Positions 33,632-42,308 of a stretch of DNA of 64,000 bases are shown here, in pieces. Position 1 is the stretch's first letter. Every line of letters begins with the position of its first letter. The notes under the pieces were generated by a model. That model was given only the letters and a program-made list of their open reading frames with translations. It was not told the origin of the DNA and ran no database searches. The stretch lies in contig CAZUKP010000010.1 of assembly GCA_964620915.1 (NCBI GenBank), positions 3,173 to 67,172 on the forward strand, in the 5' to 3' direction. Origin of the DNA: Hyphomicrobium_A sp964620915. Its GTDB lineage: Bacteria > Pseudomonadota > Alphaproteobacteria > Rhizobiales > Hyphomicrobiaceae. The translations under genes were made by a program, and so were the position numbers.

Positions 33632-33717
33632 GGGTAGGGTACGTTCATGCTTTGTACGGGCTTCCTCGGCGTCTCCACCGGAGTTGAGGCGGACAAGCAC
33701 CAAGCACCGGAGACCCA

Positions 33718-34422
33718 ATGCTGACCGAGAAACAGAAAGAGCTTTTGCTCTTCATACACGACCGTATGCAGGAGGCGGGCGTGCCTCCGTCCTTCGACGA
33801 GATGAAGGACGCGCTGGATTTGAAATCCAAGTCCGGCATCCACCGGCTGATCACGGCACTCGTGGAGCGCGGCTTCATTCGCCGCCTACCGCACCGCGCC
33901 CGCGCCATCGAGGTGATCCGACTTCCCGAAGGCGGCGATTCTTCACGCAACATGGCCCGCTCCGGCTTCCAGCCCAGTGTGATTGAGGGAAGCCGAAGCC
34001 GCGATCTCAGCCCGCCACCGTCGACCGCAATCGACGCCCGCACCGTTTCCGTCCCCGTCATGGGACGCATCGCGGCAGGCACGCCTATCAGTGCGATCCA
34101 GAATCACAGCCACGACATCGCCTGTCCGCCGGACCTGCTCACCAGCGGTGAGCACTTTGCTTTGGAGGTCAAGGGCGACTCGATGATCGACGCCGGCATT
34201 CTCGACGGCGACGTTGTCGTCGTCCGCCGTTGTGACACCGCCGAAAACGGCGACATTGTCGTCGCACTTGTCGACAAGGAAGAAGCGACACTCAAGCGTC
34301 TGCGCAAGAAGGGCACGACCATCGCGCTCGAAGCGGCAAACCCCGAGTTCAAAACGCGCATTTTCGGACCCGACCAGGTCGATATTCAGGGCCGCCTCGT
34401 TGGGCTCTTGCGCCGCTACTAA
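33718..34422 (+). CDS. lexA: LexA repressor
   Basis: SOS-response repressor and self-cleaving serine peptidase. 234 residues. The N-terminal winged helix has SFDEMKDALDLKSKSGIHRLI (~25-45). The cleavage bond is A120-G121 (RIAAGTP). The catalytic Ser155 (KGDSMIDAGI) and Lys193 (EEATLKRL) are present. GGAGA lies 6 bases before the ATG. The upstream SOS box supports autoregulation. It is convergent with comEC (4-base overlap). Confidence 0.97.
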   Translation: MLTEKQKELLLFIHDRMQEAGVPPSFDEMKDALDLKSKSGIHRLITALVERGFIRRLPHRARAIEVIRLPEGGDSSRNMARSGFQPSVIEGSRSRDLSPPPSTAIDARTVSVPVMGRIAAGTPISAIQNHSHDIACPPDLLTSGEHFALEVKGDSMIDAGILDGDVVVVRRCDTAENGDIVVALVDKEEATLKRLRKKGTTIALEAANPEFKTRIFGPDQVDIQGRLVGLLRRY

Positions 34423-36557
34423 GGCAGGGCAGACACTCTTCGCCGCCGAAAAGAATTTTGCGGCGGCATGGACCAAGGCCGCAGCCCGCGCATTTCGCGT
34501 GCGTTCTCAATGCGGATCGTCCCATCCTCCTCGATGTAGACGGCATAGGTGCCGTTGTTGCGCACCGCAAAAAAGTCGATGACAGCGGTGGGGCCGGAAC
34601 ACCCCCGCGGAAACGGCAAGCGCGAAACGACAATGCGCGCGCGTTCGCAATCGTAAACGAACGCTGCGGGATGACGCGTCACCGCCAGCGTCACACCTTT
34701 GAGCGCAGTACGGCAGCCAATGCCATCGCAATCGAACCCCACCGCCTTCGTTGCCTGCTTTGGCTCGCGCGCATCCCCGTCGTGCTGAAGCCAGCGGATC
34801 AACTCGAACGATGGTCGCCGCGAGCCAACTGCTGAGAACTTGTCCCCATCAACGCGCGCGGCAACGAGGCCGCCATCCCTGCCGATGAGGAGATCGGGCA
34901 GCCGCAGCGTAGGTGCGAGTGCGAGCCCCACCGCAATGAAACCCAGGCCCAACAGGCGCCAACGCGTCTGCCACAACGTAAGCCAAAGACCGCCTGCGAC
35001 CATCAGCAGAAAAGCGATCATCGGCATCGCAGGAATTCGCCCCACGGCGCCCGGCAGGCCAGATACGCGCTCAGCACACCAAACCATCCCGTCGATGCCT
35101 TGCCCCATGACCCACAGCGGCAGTGCTTCCAGGCCTAGCGGCATTGCAATGAGCGCGGCAAGAGCGGCAGGCATCACAATCACATTGCAGATGGGGATCG
35201 CCATCAGGTTGGCGAGCACCGCATACTGTTGACTCTGATGGAAGTGGTAGGCCGCAAATGGCGCGACCGCCGAACTCGCAATCAGCGTCGACAGCACAAT
35301 CCCAACAAAGAAATAGGCCAGCCGGCTAAAACCACTGTGCGCAAGAAAGACGTTTGCCCCGCGCCGGCGAAAGACTTCGTAAGTTGCAACAAGCGCAACG
35401 ACGGCGGCAAACGACATTTGAAAGCCGGCATTGAAGAGGCTTTCGGGAAAAACAATGAGGATCACAATCGCCGCAATGGCGACGTTGCGCAGCGCAAGTG
35501 CGGGCCGGTCCAGAAGAACGGCCAAGAACATGATCGAGATCATGATGGCGGATCGAACGGTGGCAAACGACGATCCCGAGATCATCAGATAGCCGAAGGC
35601 GCCGAGCATGGCCGCAACAGCTGCCCACTTCTTGATGGGATAGTTCAGCGCAAGAGCAGGAAATGCCGCAAGGATCAGGCGCACGAGAAAGAACACCGAG
35701 CCCGCCATGATCACCATGTGCAGTCCCGAGATCGACAGGACGTGGATGAGCCCGGAGTCACGAAACGCCGTCTTGGTTTCCTCTGATATGCCCCCCCGCT
35801 CGCCGGTTATCAGCGCGTTGGCAATAGCGCCGCTTTGACCGGGAAGAGCTGCCCTGATCCGCTGGCCGATCGCTTGGCGCAGCCGCTCAACCGCCGCCCA
35901 GGCCTTAAGGTCGTCGGGCGGAGCAGCCGCACCCCTGACGCGCCGCGGCGGCGCAAACGCGTATCCAACGGCTCCAATCTCATCGAACCAAGCTTGTCGG
36001 CCGAAGTCGAAGCCGCCCGGCAGGGCCGGTCCGGACGGCGGCATGAGTGTCGCCAGCATGCTGATTACGTCACCCGGCTGGAGACCGTCTGTGGACGACC
36101 GGGTTGTGATGCGCACGCGCTTTGGACTCTGCTGGGGATCGAGCCCCTCAATCGAAATCACACGCAGCGTCAATCGATGGCCCCCTTTGGGCCGTGGCTC
36201 GATGAGCTCCAGATAACCGTTCACTTCCGCGCGGATCTGTTTTTGAAGGACGGGCGCGCGCGTCCACTCGACCCGGACTTTCGCAAGAGCAAAGCCAAGC
36301 GCCATGGCCAAAAAAGCGCCGATCACCAGCCCCAGAAATACGCTGCGCGGGCCAGACACCCACAAAGCCAATGCGACGGCGAGCGGTGTCAGCGCGGCAA
36401 ACAGACCAGGTTCCGATGGCAGCCAAAAATAGGTTCCGATGCCGACGCCCAGGAAAACAGGCACCCAGAGGAACCAGCGCTCCTGCTCAGCTTCCAGCTG
36501 GCGCAAGAGGGGCGCGAGTACGTGTGCTCTGCCGTCTGCCTCTCCCACGGACTGCAT
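34419..36557 (-). CDS. comEC: ComEC/Rec2-family DNA-channel protein
   Basis: 712-residue inner-membrane protein. An N-terminal helical and DUF4131-like region (~25-215) is followed by the Competence domain with ~8-10 helices, carrying NALITGERGGISEETKTAFRDSGLIHVLSISGLHM and later FNAGFQMSFAAVVAL. The C-terminal ~180 residues are soluble but show no metallo-beta-lactamase HxHxDH motif, as in many alphaproteobacterial homologues. ComEC carries single-stranded DNA into the cytoplasm; whether this host is naturally transformable is unknown. It is divergent from gltX. Confidence 0.9.
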   Translation of the reverse strand: MQSVGEADGRAHVLAPLLRQLEAEQERWFLWVPVFLGVGIGTYFWLPSEPGLFAALTPLAVALALWVSGPRSVFLGLVIGAFLAMALGFALAKVRVEWTRAPVLQKQIRAEVNGYLELIEPRPKGGHRLTLRVISIEGLDPQQSPKRVRITTRSSTDGLQPGDVISMLATLMPPSGPALPGGFDFGRQAWFDEIGAVGYAFAPPRRVRGAAAPPDDLKAWAAVERLRQAIGQRIRAALPGQSGAIANALITGERGGISEETKTAFRDSGLIHVLSISGLHMVIMAGSVFFLVRLILAAFPALALNYPIKKWAAVAAMLGAFGYLMISGSSFATVRSAIMISIMFLAVLLDRPALALRNVAIAAIVILIVFPESLFNAGFQMSFAAVVALVATYEVFRRRGANVFLAHSGFSRLAYFFVGIVLSTLIASSAVAPFAAYHFHQSQQYAVLANLMAIPICNVIVMPAALAALIAMPLGLEALPLWVMGQGIDGMVWCAERVSGLPGAVGRIPAMPMIAFLLMVAGGLWLTLWQTRWRLLGLGFIAVGLALAPTLRLPDLLIGRDGGLVAARVDGDKFSAVGSRRPSFELIRWLQHDGDAREPKQATKAVGFDCDGIGCRTALKGVTLAVTRHPAAFVYDCERARIVVSRLPFPRGCSGPTAVIDFFAVRNNGTYAVYIEEDGTIRIENAREMRGLRPWSMPPQNSFRRRRVSALP

Positions 36558-36582
36558 TATTGCCCATTCCCCCGGGGCAATA
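36558..36582. promoter_or_regulatory. Inverted repeat in the comEC-gltX divergent promoter region
   Basis: TATTGCCC (36558-36565) and GGGCAATA (36575-36582) form a perfect 8-base inverted repeat with a 9-base spacer, directly abutting the comEC start codon. It would place a protein or RNA hairpin over the comEC ribosome-binding site. This is an operator candidate only. Confidence 0.35.
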
Positions 36583-36660
36583 CGCGCCCCTTACCGATCC
36601 GGCTGCCATATGCTACATCGCTAGCGCAACGCCCGCATCCCAACAGCATTCGATCCCCAG

Positions 36661-38100
36661 ATGAGCGACAAGACACGGAGCGCAGACGCCCCGATCGTGC
36701 GTTTTGCTCCTTCTCCAACCGGTTTTCTGCACATTGGCGGCGCGCGCACGGCCCTTTTCAATTGGCTTTATGCCAGGGGGCGGGGCGGCACGTTTCTTTT
36801 GCGCATAGAAGACACCGACCGCGAACGCTATAGCGAGGGCGCCGTCGCCGCGATCCTGGACGGGCTCAAGTGGCTGGAGCTCGACTGGGACGGCGAACCA
36901 ATTTCACAATTTGATCGCGCGTCTCGGCACCGTGAAGTCGCCGATGACCTGCTTTCTCGCGGGCACGCCTACCGGTGTTACCTCACATCTGACGAATTGG
37001 ATGAGATGCGCAAGGCGGCGGAGGCTGAAAAGCAGCGCCTCTCCATTCGCAGCCCGTGGCGCGATCGCGATCCACAAGAGGCCCCGGCCGGGGCGCCATT
37101 CGTTCTGCGCCTCAAGGCCCCCCGCGAGGGTGAGACCGTCATCGACGACAAGGTGCAGGGACGCGTCGTCATTCCCAACAAGGATCTCGACGATCTCATC
37201 ATCCTCAGAAGCGACGGAAGCCCGACATACAATCTGGCTGTTGTCGTCGACGACCACGACATGAAAATCAGTCATGTCATTCGCGGTGTCGATCACCTGA
37301 CGAATTCGGCACGCCAGATGCAAATCTATTCGGCCATGGATTGGGACGCGCCCATATTCGCCCACGTGCCGCTCATCCACGGGCCCGACGGCGCCAAACT
37401 GTCAAAGCGCCACGGTGCGCTCGGCGTCGAGGCCTACAGAGAAATGGGCTATCTGCCCGCGGCCCTGCGAAACTATCTCGTGCGCTTGGGATGGAGCCAC
37501 GGCGACGACGAGATCATTTCGACTGATCAGATGATCGATTGGTTCGATTTCGATGCGATCGGACGTTCGCCTGCCCGCTTTGACTTTGCAAAACTCGAAG
37601 ACCTGAACGGTCACTACATTCGAGCGACGGACGATCTTGAGTTGCTGCACCGCCTGGAGAACCTACTTCCATTCTTGGAGGACGGGGCTGCGATCCAGGA
37701 GCGGCTTGATGCGGATATGCATGCAAAATTGCTGGCAGCACTGCCGAGCCTCAAGGAACGCGCAAAGACACTGAAAGAGCTGTTGGCGGGCGCCGGATAT
37801 CTGTTTGCTGAAAGACCTCTCAAACTTGACGACAAAGCGGCCAAACTTCTCGATGCCGAGGCACGTCTGAAACTTGCCGCACTGCTGCCCAAGCTCGAGG
37901 CTGTCACGGAATGGGAAGCGACACCCTTGGAAGAGGTGGTCCGAACCTTCGCCGAAGAATCCGGAGCCAAACTCGGCAAGGTCGCGCAGCCGTTGCGCGC
38001 CTCACTAACCGGCAAGGCAGTGTCACCACCTGTCTTTGATGTCATGGCCGTCCTCGGTCGCGAGGAGTCATTGGCGCGAATTCGCGACCACGCCGCTTGA
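36661..38100 (+). CDS. gltX: Glutamyl-tRNA synthetase
   Basis: Class I aminoacyl-tRNA synthetase, 479 residues. HIGH-type motif FLHIGGARTALFNWLYARG (~21-39), the KMSKS-type motif KLSKRHGALGV (~243-253), GVDHLTNSARQMQIY and the C-terminal anticodon-binding helices are visible. Alphaproteobacteria may hold two GltX proteins and lack GlnRS; whether this one is discriminating cannot be decided here. Confidence 0.96.
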   Translation: MSDKTRSADAPIVRFAPSPTGFLHIGGARTALFNWLYARGRGGTFLLRIEDTDRERYSEGAVAAILDGLKWLELDWDGEPISQFDRASRHREVADDLLSRGHAYRCYLTSDELDEMRKAAEAEKQRLSIRSPWRDRDPQEAPAGAPFVLRLKAPREGETVIDDKVQGRVVIPNKDLDDLIILRSDGSPTYNLAVVVDDHDMKISHVIRGVDHLTNSARQMQIYSAMDWDAPIFAHVPLIHGPDGAKLSKRHGALGVEAYREMGYLPAALRNYLVRLGWSHGDDEIISTDQMIDWFDFDAIGRSPARFDFAKLEDLNGHYIRATDDLELLHRLENLLPFLEDGAAIQERLDADMHAKLLAALPSLKERAKTLKELLAGAGYLFAERPLKLDDKAAKLLDAEARLKLAALLPKLEAVTEWEATPLEEVVRTFAEESGAKLGKVAQPLRASLTGKAVSPPVFDVMAVLGREESLARIRDHAA

Positions 38101-38134
38101 AGCCGTGAGCGTGCGCAAAACCGCTGGATTTGAG

Positions 38135-38155
38135 GCTGCATACCTCTCATGCAGC
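38135..38155 (+). terminator. Possible terminator hairpin after gltX
   Basis: GCTGCAT-ACCTCTC-ATGCAGC is a perfect 7-bp stem 34 bases after the gltX stop, followed by AGCCTCTCC rather than a T-run. The signal is weak. Confidence 0.35.
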
Positions 38156-38231
38156 AGCCTCTCCTCACCAAGACGGCTATGTTGCGGTGCGAAAATCGTG
38201 TAAAAGAGACCTCAACGAGCGCGCTTAGAAC

Positions 38232-38327
38232 CGTCCAGGCTCAGCCGACGGTTTGGCGGAAACCCCTTTTGAGGCAGGAACTTAGGTCCCGCCTGGACGT
38301 CCCTTGAGGCGCTGATCAGCCAGCGCC
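38232..38327 (+). ncRNA. Candidate structured 5' leader of gltA
   Basis: CGTCCAGGC (38232-38240) and GCCTGGACG (38291-38299) are a perfect 9-base inverted repeat enclosing 50 bases. Within these, GGTTT-GGCGG-AAACC can form a 5-bp hairpin. A second perfect stem, GGCGCTG-ATCAGC-CAGCGCC (38308-38327), ends 17 bases before the ribosome-binding GGAG of gltA. The layout suits a cis-acting RNA, but I match it to no named riboswitch class. Confidence 0.45.
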
Positions 38328-38355
38328 CCGGTCGGGTGTCATATGGAGACAGGTC

Positions 38356-39681
38356 ATGAACATTCAGGACAAGCAGCCCGAAACATCGGCCTCAACTGCA
38401 GACGCCGAACTGAGCCTTGACGGCAAGACCACTGAAATGTCGGTTCGCGAGGGGACTTTGGGCCCGCGGGTCATCGACGTATCCCGGCTCTACCGCGACA
38501 CCGGCTGCTTCACATACGATCCTGGATTTACATCCACGGCCAACTGCGTCTCGCGCATCACCTACATTGATGGCGACGCCGGAGTCTTGCTTTATCGCGG
38601 CTATCCGATCGATCAGCTCGCCGAACACTCGAGCTTCTTGGAGACCTGCTACCTTCTTTTGCACGGTGAACTCCCGCAAGCGGACGAATTCGAGAAGTTC
38701 CGCCATACGATGACGCGTCATACGATGGTCCACGAGCAGATGACCCGCTTCTTCACAGGGTTCCGCCGCGACGCTCATCCAATGGCGGTCATGGTCGGTG
38801 TCGTCGGCGCGCTCTCGGCCTTCTATCACGACAACACAGATATCAACGATCCCGAGCAGCGCACCGTTGCTAGCCATCGCATGTTGGCCAAGATGCCCAC
38901 TATTGCCGCGATGGCTTACAAATACTCGTTGGGTCAGCCCTTCATTTATCCGCGCAACGATCTCGATTTCACCGCGAACTTCCTCCAAATGTGCTTCGCC
39001 ATTCCGTGCGAGCCTTACATCGGAAGTCCTGTGCTGACGAAGGCCCTCGACCGCATCTTCATTCTCCACGCCGATCACGAGCAAAACGCTTCGACGTCAA
39101 CGGTCCGCCTTGCCGGCTCCTCTGGCGCCAACCCCTACGCTTGCATTGCAGCTGGCATTGCATGTTTATGGGGTCCGGCGCATGGCGGGGCCAACGAGGC
39201 CGCGCTCAACATGCTGTCGGAGATCGGGACGGTCGATAAGATTCCCGAGTTCATCAAGAAAGCAAAAGACAAAAACTCAGGCTTCCGCCTGATGGGATTC
39301 GGTCACCGCGTTTACAAGAACTACGATCCGCGCGCCAAGGTCATGCAGCAGACCTGCCACGAAGTTCTAGACGCGCTTGGCACCAAGGACGAGCCGCTGC
39401 TTGAGGTCGCGATGGAGCTGGAGCGCATCGCTCTGCAAGACGAGTACTTTATCGAGAAGAAGCTCTATCCAAACATCGATTTCTATTCTGGCATCACGCT
39501 GCGCGCGATGGGCTTCCCGGTGTCGATGTTTACTGTCTTGTTCGCAGTCGCGCGCACGGTGGGCTGGATCGCTCAGTGGAAAGAGATGATCGAGGATCCC
39601 GAGCAACGCATTGGCCGCCCCCGCCAACTCTACGTTGGCGCCGACCAGCGTGAATTCGTACCGATCGACCAACGCGGCTAA
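38356..39681 (+). CDS. gltA: Citrate synthase (type II)
   Basis: TCA-cycle entry enzyme joining oxaloacetate and acetyl-CoA. 441 residues, the hexameric NADH-sensitive type length. Catalytic residues are in WGPAHGGANEAALNM (His), GFGHRVYKNYDPRAK (His) and NIDFYSGI (Asp). The N-terminal region has FTYDPGFTSTANCVS, typical of proteobacterial GltA. GGAG lies 8 bases before the ATG. It has a long structured leader and is convergent with lpxB. Confidence 0.97.
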   Translation: MNIQDKQPETSASTADAELSLDGKTTEMSVREGTLGPRVIDVSRLYRDTGCFTYDPGFTSTANCVSRITYIDGDAGVLLYRGYPIDQLAEHSSFLETCYLLLHGELPQADEFEKFRHTMTRHTMVHEQMTRFFTGFRRDAHPMAVMVGVVGALSAFYHDNTDINDPEQRTVASHRMLAKMPTIAAMAYKYSLGQPFIYPRNDLDFTANFLQMCFAIPCEPYIGSPVLTKALDRIFILHADHEQNASTSTVRLAGSSGANPYACIAAGIACLWGPAHGGANEAALNMLSEIGTVDKIPEFIKKAKDKNSGFRLMGFGHRVYKNYDPRAKVMQQTCHEVLDALGTKDEPLLEVAMELERIALQDEYFIEKKLYPNIDFYSGITLRAMGFPVSMFTVLFAVARTVGWIAQWKEMIEDPEQRIGRPRQLYVGADQREFVPIDQRG

Positions 39682-39717
39682 GCGGAGCAAAGCGGGCGAT
39701 TGCGCAAGACTGGCGCC

Positions 39718-40995
39718 TCAGAGTTCGCTGAAGCGGCCCTTTTCTGCGTAGTGCAGCACAATGTCGGCAGCGGCTTCGCTTGGCGTGCCCTGGGCAAGCG
39801 CCAGTCGCTCGGGAATGCGCGACAGCGCTTCGAGCTGTTGTTCACGCTCTGGTGTTGCTTTGAGAAGTAGATCCACCGCGCTTGCGAGCGCTTCGGGCGT
39901 ACATTCTTCCTGGATGAACTCCGGAAACGCATTCTCTCCCAGAACCAGATTCGCAAGCACGATAGAAGGAACCTTGACGAGGAAGCGCAAACGCGCGGCG
40001 AGAGCATCAACGCGATAGGCGACCACCATCGGTGTCCCCGCAACCGCCAACTCCAATGTCACCGTACCGGAGGCGGCCAAGGCAGCACCTGCCAACTTGA
40101 AGGCGCGAAAACGGTCCTCCTCCCCTTCCACGATATAGGGTTGGACCGACTTCCAAGATTTGAGCTTCGTCTCGATCAGCTCGCGTACCGAAGGAACCGT
40201 CGGAATAACGACTTGCGGCGGCACTCCCCATTTAGCGATCAGATCGATCGCCTTGCCGAACGGCTCCATCAAACGACCGACTTCAGACGGGCGGCTCCCG
40301 GGTAGAACGACGAGCAAATGCCGGTCAGGATCGAGGTTCAATCTTTCAGCCAGCGGCCACGCATCCAGGTGGTGCAACCAATCGAGTCTTTCAATGAGCG
40401 GATGGCCGACATAAGTGCACACAGGCCCACCCAATTGCTCGTGCACCTCCGGCTCAAACGGGAGAAGTGCGAGCACATGGTCAATATAGCGTCGCATGGA
40501 CTTCGCCCGGCCAGGGCGCCACGCCCACACGGTCGGGGAGACGTAATCGATGATCGGGATGAGAGGTGCCTTGCGCCGAATGCGTTTTGCAATCGGGTGT
40601 GTGAATTCAGGAGAGTCGATGACAACGACGGCGTCCGGCTCTGCGGCCACGGCCGCGTCAACCGTACGATGAACACGCCTGTATATGCGTGGCAGGCGGG
40701 GCAAGATCGACAGGGGCCCCATCACCGCAACATCGGAAAGAGGAAACTGAGAGGCGAGCCCCTGCTGCTCCATAAGCTCACCGCCGACGCCCAGGTAGTG
40801 CACTCGCCCTTTCCGCCGTGCATTGAGGGCAGCCATGAGCTTGGCTCCGAGCGCGTCTCCGGAGTGCTCACCCGCGATCAGAAACAGACGCAATCCCTGC
40901 TTGGCCGGATTGGGTCCTGGCATGTGCCCACGAACTTCCTCGGAACCAGGCCGGGTCGACGAGGGCGCGCTGGTTTGTTTCGTCTTTGCCCTCAT
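39718..40995 (-). CDS. lpxB: Lipid-A-disaccharide synthase
   Basis: GT19 glycosyltransferase joining UDP-diacylglucosamine and lipid X, on the cytoplasmic face of the inner membrane. 425 residues from the ATG at 40995, which has GGGGA upstream and overlaps the lpxI stop (ATGA); this start adds ~30 residues before the usual opening RLFLIAGEHSGDALGA. Other marks are PDAVVVIDSPEFTHPIAKR, YVSPTVWAWRPGRAK, LVVLPGSRPSEV and ASGTVTLELAVAGTPMVVAYR. It is the last gene of the lpxD-fabZ-lpxA-lpxI-lpxB series. Confidence 0.96.
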   Translation of the reverse strand: MRAKTKQTSAPSSTRPGSEEVRGHMPGPNPAKQGLRLFLIAGEHSGDALGAKLMAALNARRKGRVHYLGVGGELMEQQGLASQFPLSDVAVMGPLSILPRLPRIYRRVHRTVDAAVAAEPDAVVVIDSPEFTHPIAKRIRRKAPLIPIIDYVSPTVWAWRPGRAKSMRRYIDHVLALLPFEPEVHEQLGGPVCTYVGHPLIERLDWLHHLDAWPLAERLNLDPDRHLLVVLPGSRPSEVGRLMEPFGKAIDLIAKWGVPPQVVIPTVPSVRELIETKLKSWKSVQPYIVEGEEDRFRAFKLAGAALAASGTVTLELAVAGTPMVVAYRVDALAARLRFLVKVPSIVLANLVLGENAFPEFIQEECTPEALASAVDLLLKATPEREQQLEALSRIPERLALAQGTPSEAAADIVLHYAEKGRFSEL

Positions 40996-42287
40996 TCTTG
41001 TTCCCCGGGTGGCGCGAGCGCAGCCAGCAGCAGACCATGGTTATCAGCCAGTTCGGCCGTCGGCTCGATCGTCTTTGAAAGTTTGCCGATGAAGGCAACA
41101 CCAGCAAGCCCTGCCGCAGCCGCATCGGCCAGGTAAGCCCCGACATCAACGCCCTGCGCCAGTACGGCAATGCCATCTCCATGTCGAGATCTGCCCCGTC
41201 CCCATTGGCGAAGTCTGCTGGCGCGCTCAAGGAGGTTGGGGATACCTTCGCCCGCCTCTACAGCAAGCACATGGCGCCGTGACACCACCACGCCCAGGCT
41301 GGGCGCAAGCGGAGCAAGCGCCGTCAGCACAGCGGCTCCCTTGAGGGCATCAAACCTTTGAGACGCCGTGAGTGCTGGACCACTGATACTCTCAATGCCC
41401 CAGTTTTGAGACGTGCGGGCACGGGGCTTTGCCCCGGCGTGAGGATCGTCGACCCCCACGATGAACAGACCGGCCTCATCTGCTTGGCGGATCATTACCT
41501 GGCGCTCTGCAGCAATTGCCCCGCCGGCAAGCACGGCGATCCCGGCAAGCCCGCTTTGCTCGATCCCCGTCAGGGTCGCCGGACCAATGGCTGGCAGATC
41601 GATGCGGAGCTCCTGTCCCGGTTTGGGTCTCTTAACAAGTACCCCCTGCCGCTCTGGGCCATTGCCGCCTTTCGCGCGAGGCTTCTTCGCGGCCCTTTCG
41701 AGCATGGCATCTGTCCCTTCGGCGCCCTCGATCGCCTCTGCTTGGCCTGCTGAGACGATGACGGCTTGTCCAACGTCAAAGGGGCCGAGCGCACGTATGA
41801 TCTCGAAACCAAGGGCAATGTCGCTGGTATCGCCGTTGCGGCTGCCAAGGTGCCCGAGCGCGCCTGGCCCGATGACGAGTTCGGGCATGACGTCGCCGGG
41901 CGCGACGACTTTGAGGCCCTTGCGCTCGAAAAACTTGACCACCCTGCTCAAAAGGCTGTCATCACCACCAGACGCAACAACTTGAAGGATTGCGGGGAGA
42001 TTCAAGAAGAACCCGATATCGGGACGCAAGGCAGCTAGATCCGGCCGGCGAACACCCCCAACAATCACGAGTTCTTGGCAGCCCGCTCTCTTCAGCGCCT
42101 TGAGCATGAGGCCGATTTGGCCCCAGCCGGTGACAGTTCGCGGAAACTGCGAGAGGGACTCCTCGGCCTCCCCCTTGATGGCAACTACGTGGACGCCATC
42201 CCCGCGTGCAAGAACGTACTCGGCGATCTCGCGCGGAAGGCTTCCTCCACCCGCAAGAATTCCGACAACACGTTGGGCGGCGCGCAT
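40992..42287 (-). CDS. lpxI: UDP-2,3-diacylglucosamine pyrophosphatase LpxI with duplicated C-terminal region
   Basis: Hydrolyses UDP-2,3-diacylglucosamine to lipid X between LpxA/LpxD and LpxB action. The first ~275 residues are a complete LpxI (N-terminal GILAGGGSLPREIAEYVL, C-terminal IVSAGQAEAIEGAEGTDAML, GLFIVGVDD). A further ~150 residues follow and resemble a second, diverged copy of the C-terminal half: VVVSRRHVLAVEAGEGIPNLLERA aligns with the IVSAGQ...MLERA stretch, and AAAGLAGVAFIGKLSKTIE with EQSGLAGIAVLAGGAIAAE. Total 431 residues against ~270-290 usual. The reading frame is continuous, so this is a tandem duplication within the gene and not a frameshift. Confidence 0.92.
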   Translation of the reverse strand: MRAAQRVVGILAGGGSLPREIAEYVLARGDGVHVVAIKGEAEESLSQFPRTVTGWGQIGLMLKALKRAGCQELVIVGGVRRPDLAALRPDIGFFLNLPAILQVVASGGDDSLLSRVVKFFERKGLKVVAPGDVMPELVIGPGALGHLGSRNGDTSDIALGFEIIRALGPFDVGQAVIVSAGQAEAIEGAEGTDAMLERAAKKPRAKGGNGPERQGVLVKRPKPGQELRIDLPAIGPATLTGIEQSGLAGIAVLAGGAIAAERQVMIRQADEAGLFIVGVDDPHAGAKPRARTSQNWGIESISGPALTASQRFDALKGAAVLTALAPLAPSLGVVVSRRHVLAVEAGEGIPNLLERASRLRQWGRGRSRHGDGIAVLAQGVDVGAYLADAAAAGLAGVAFIGKLSKTIEPTAELADNHGLLLAALAPPGEQE

Positions 42288-42308
42288 GGCTGCGATCAGG
42301 TGCTCCGA

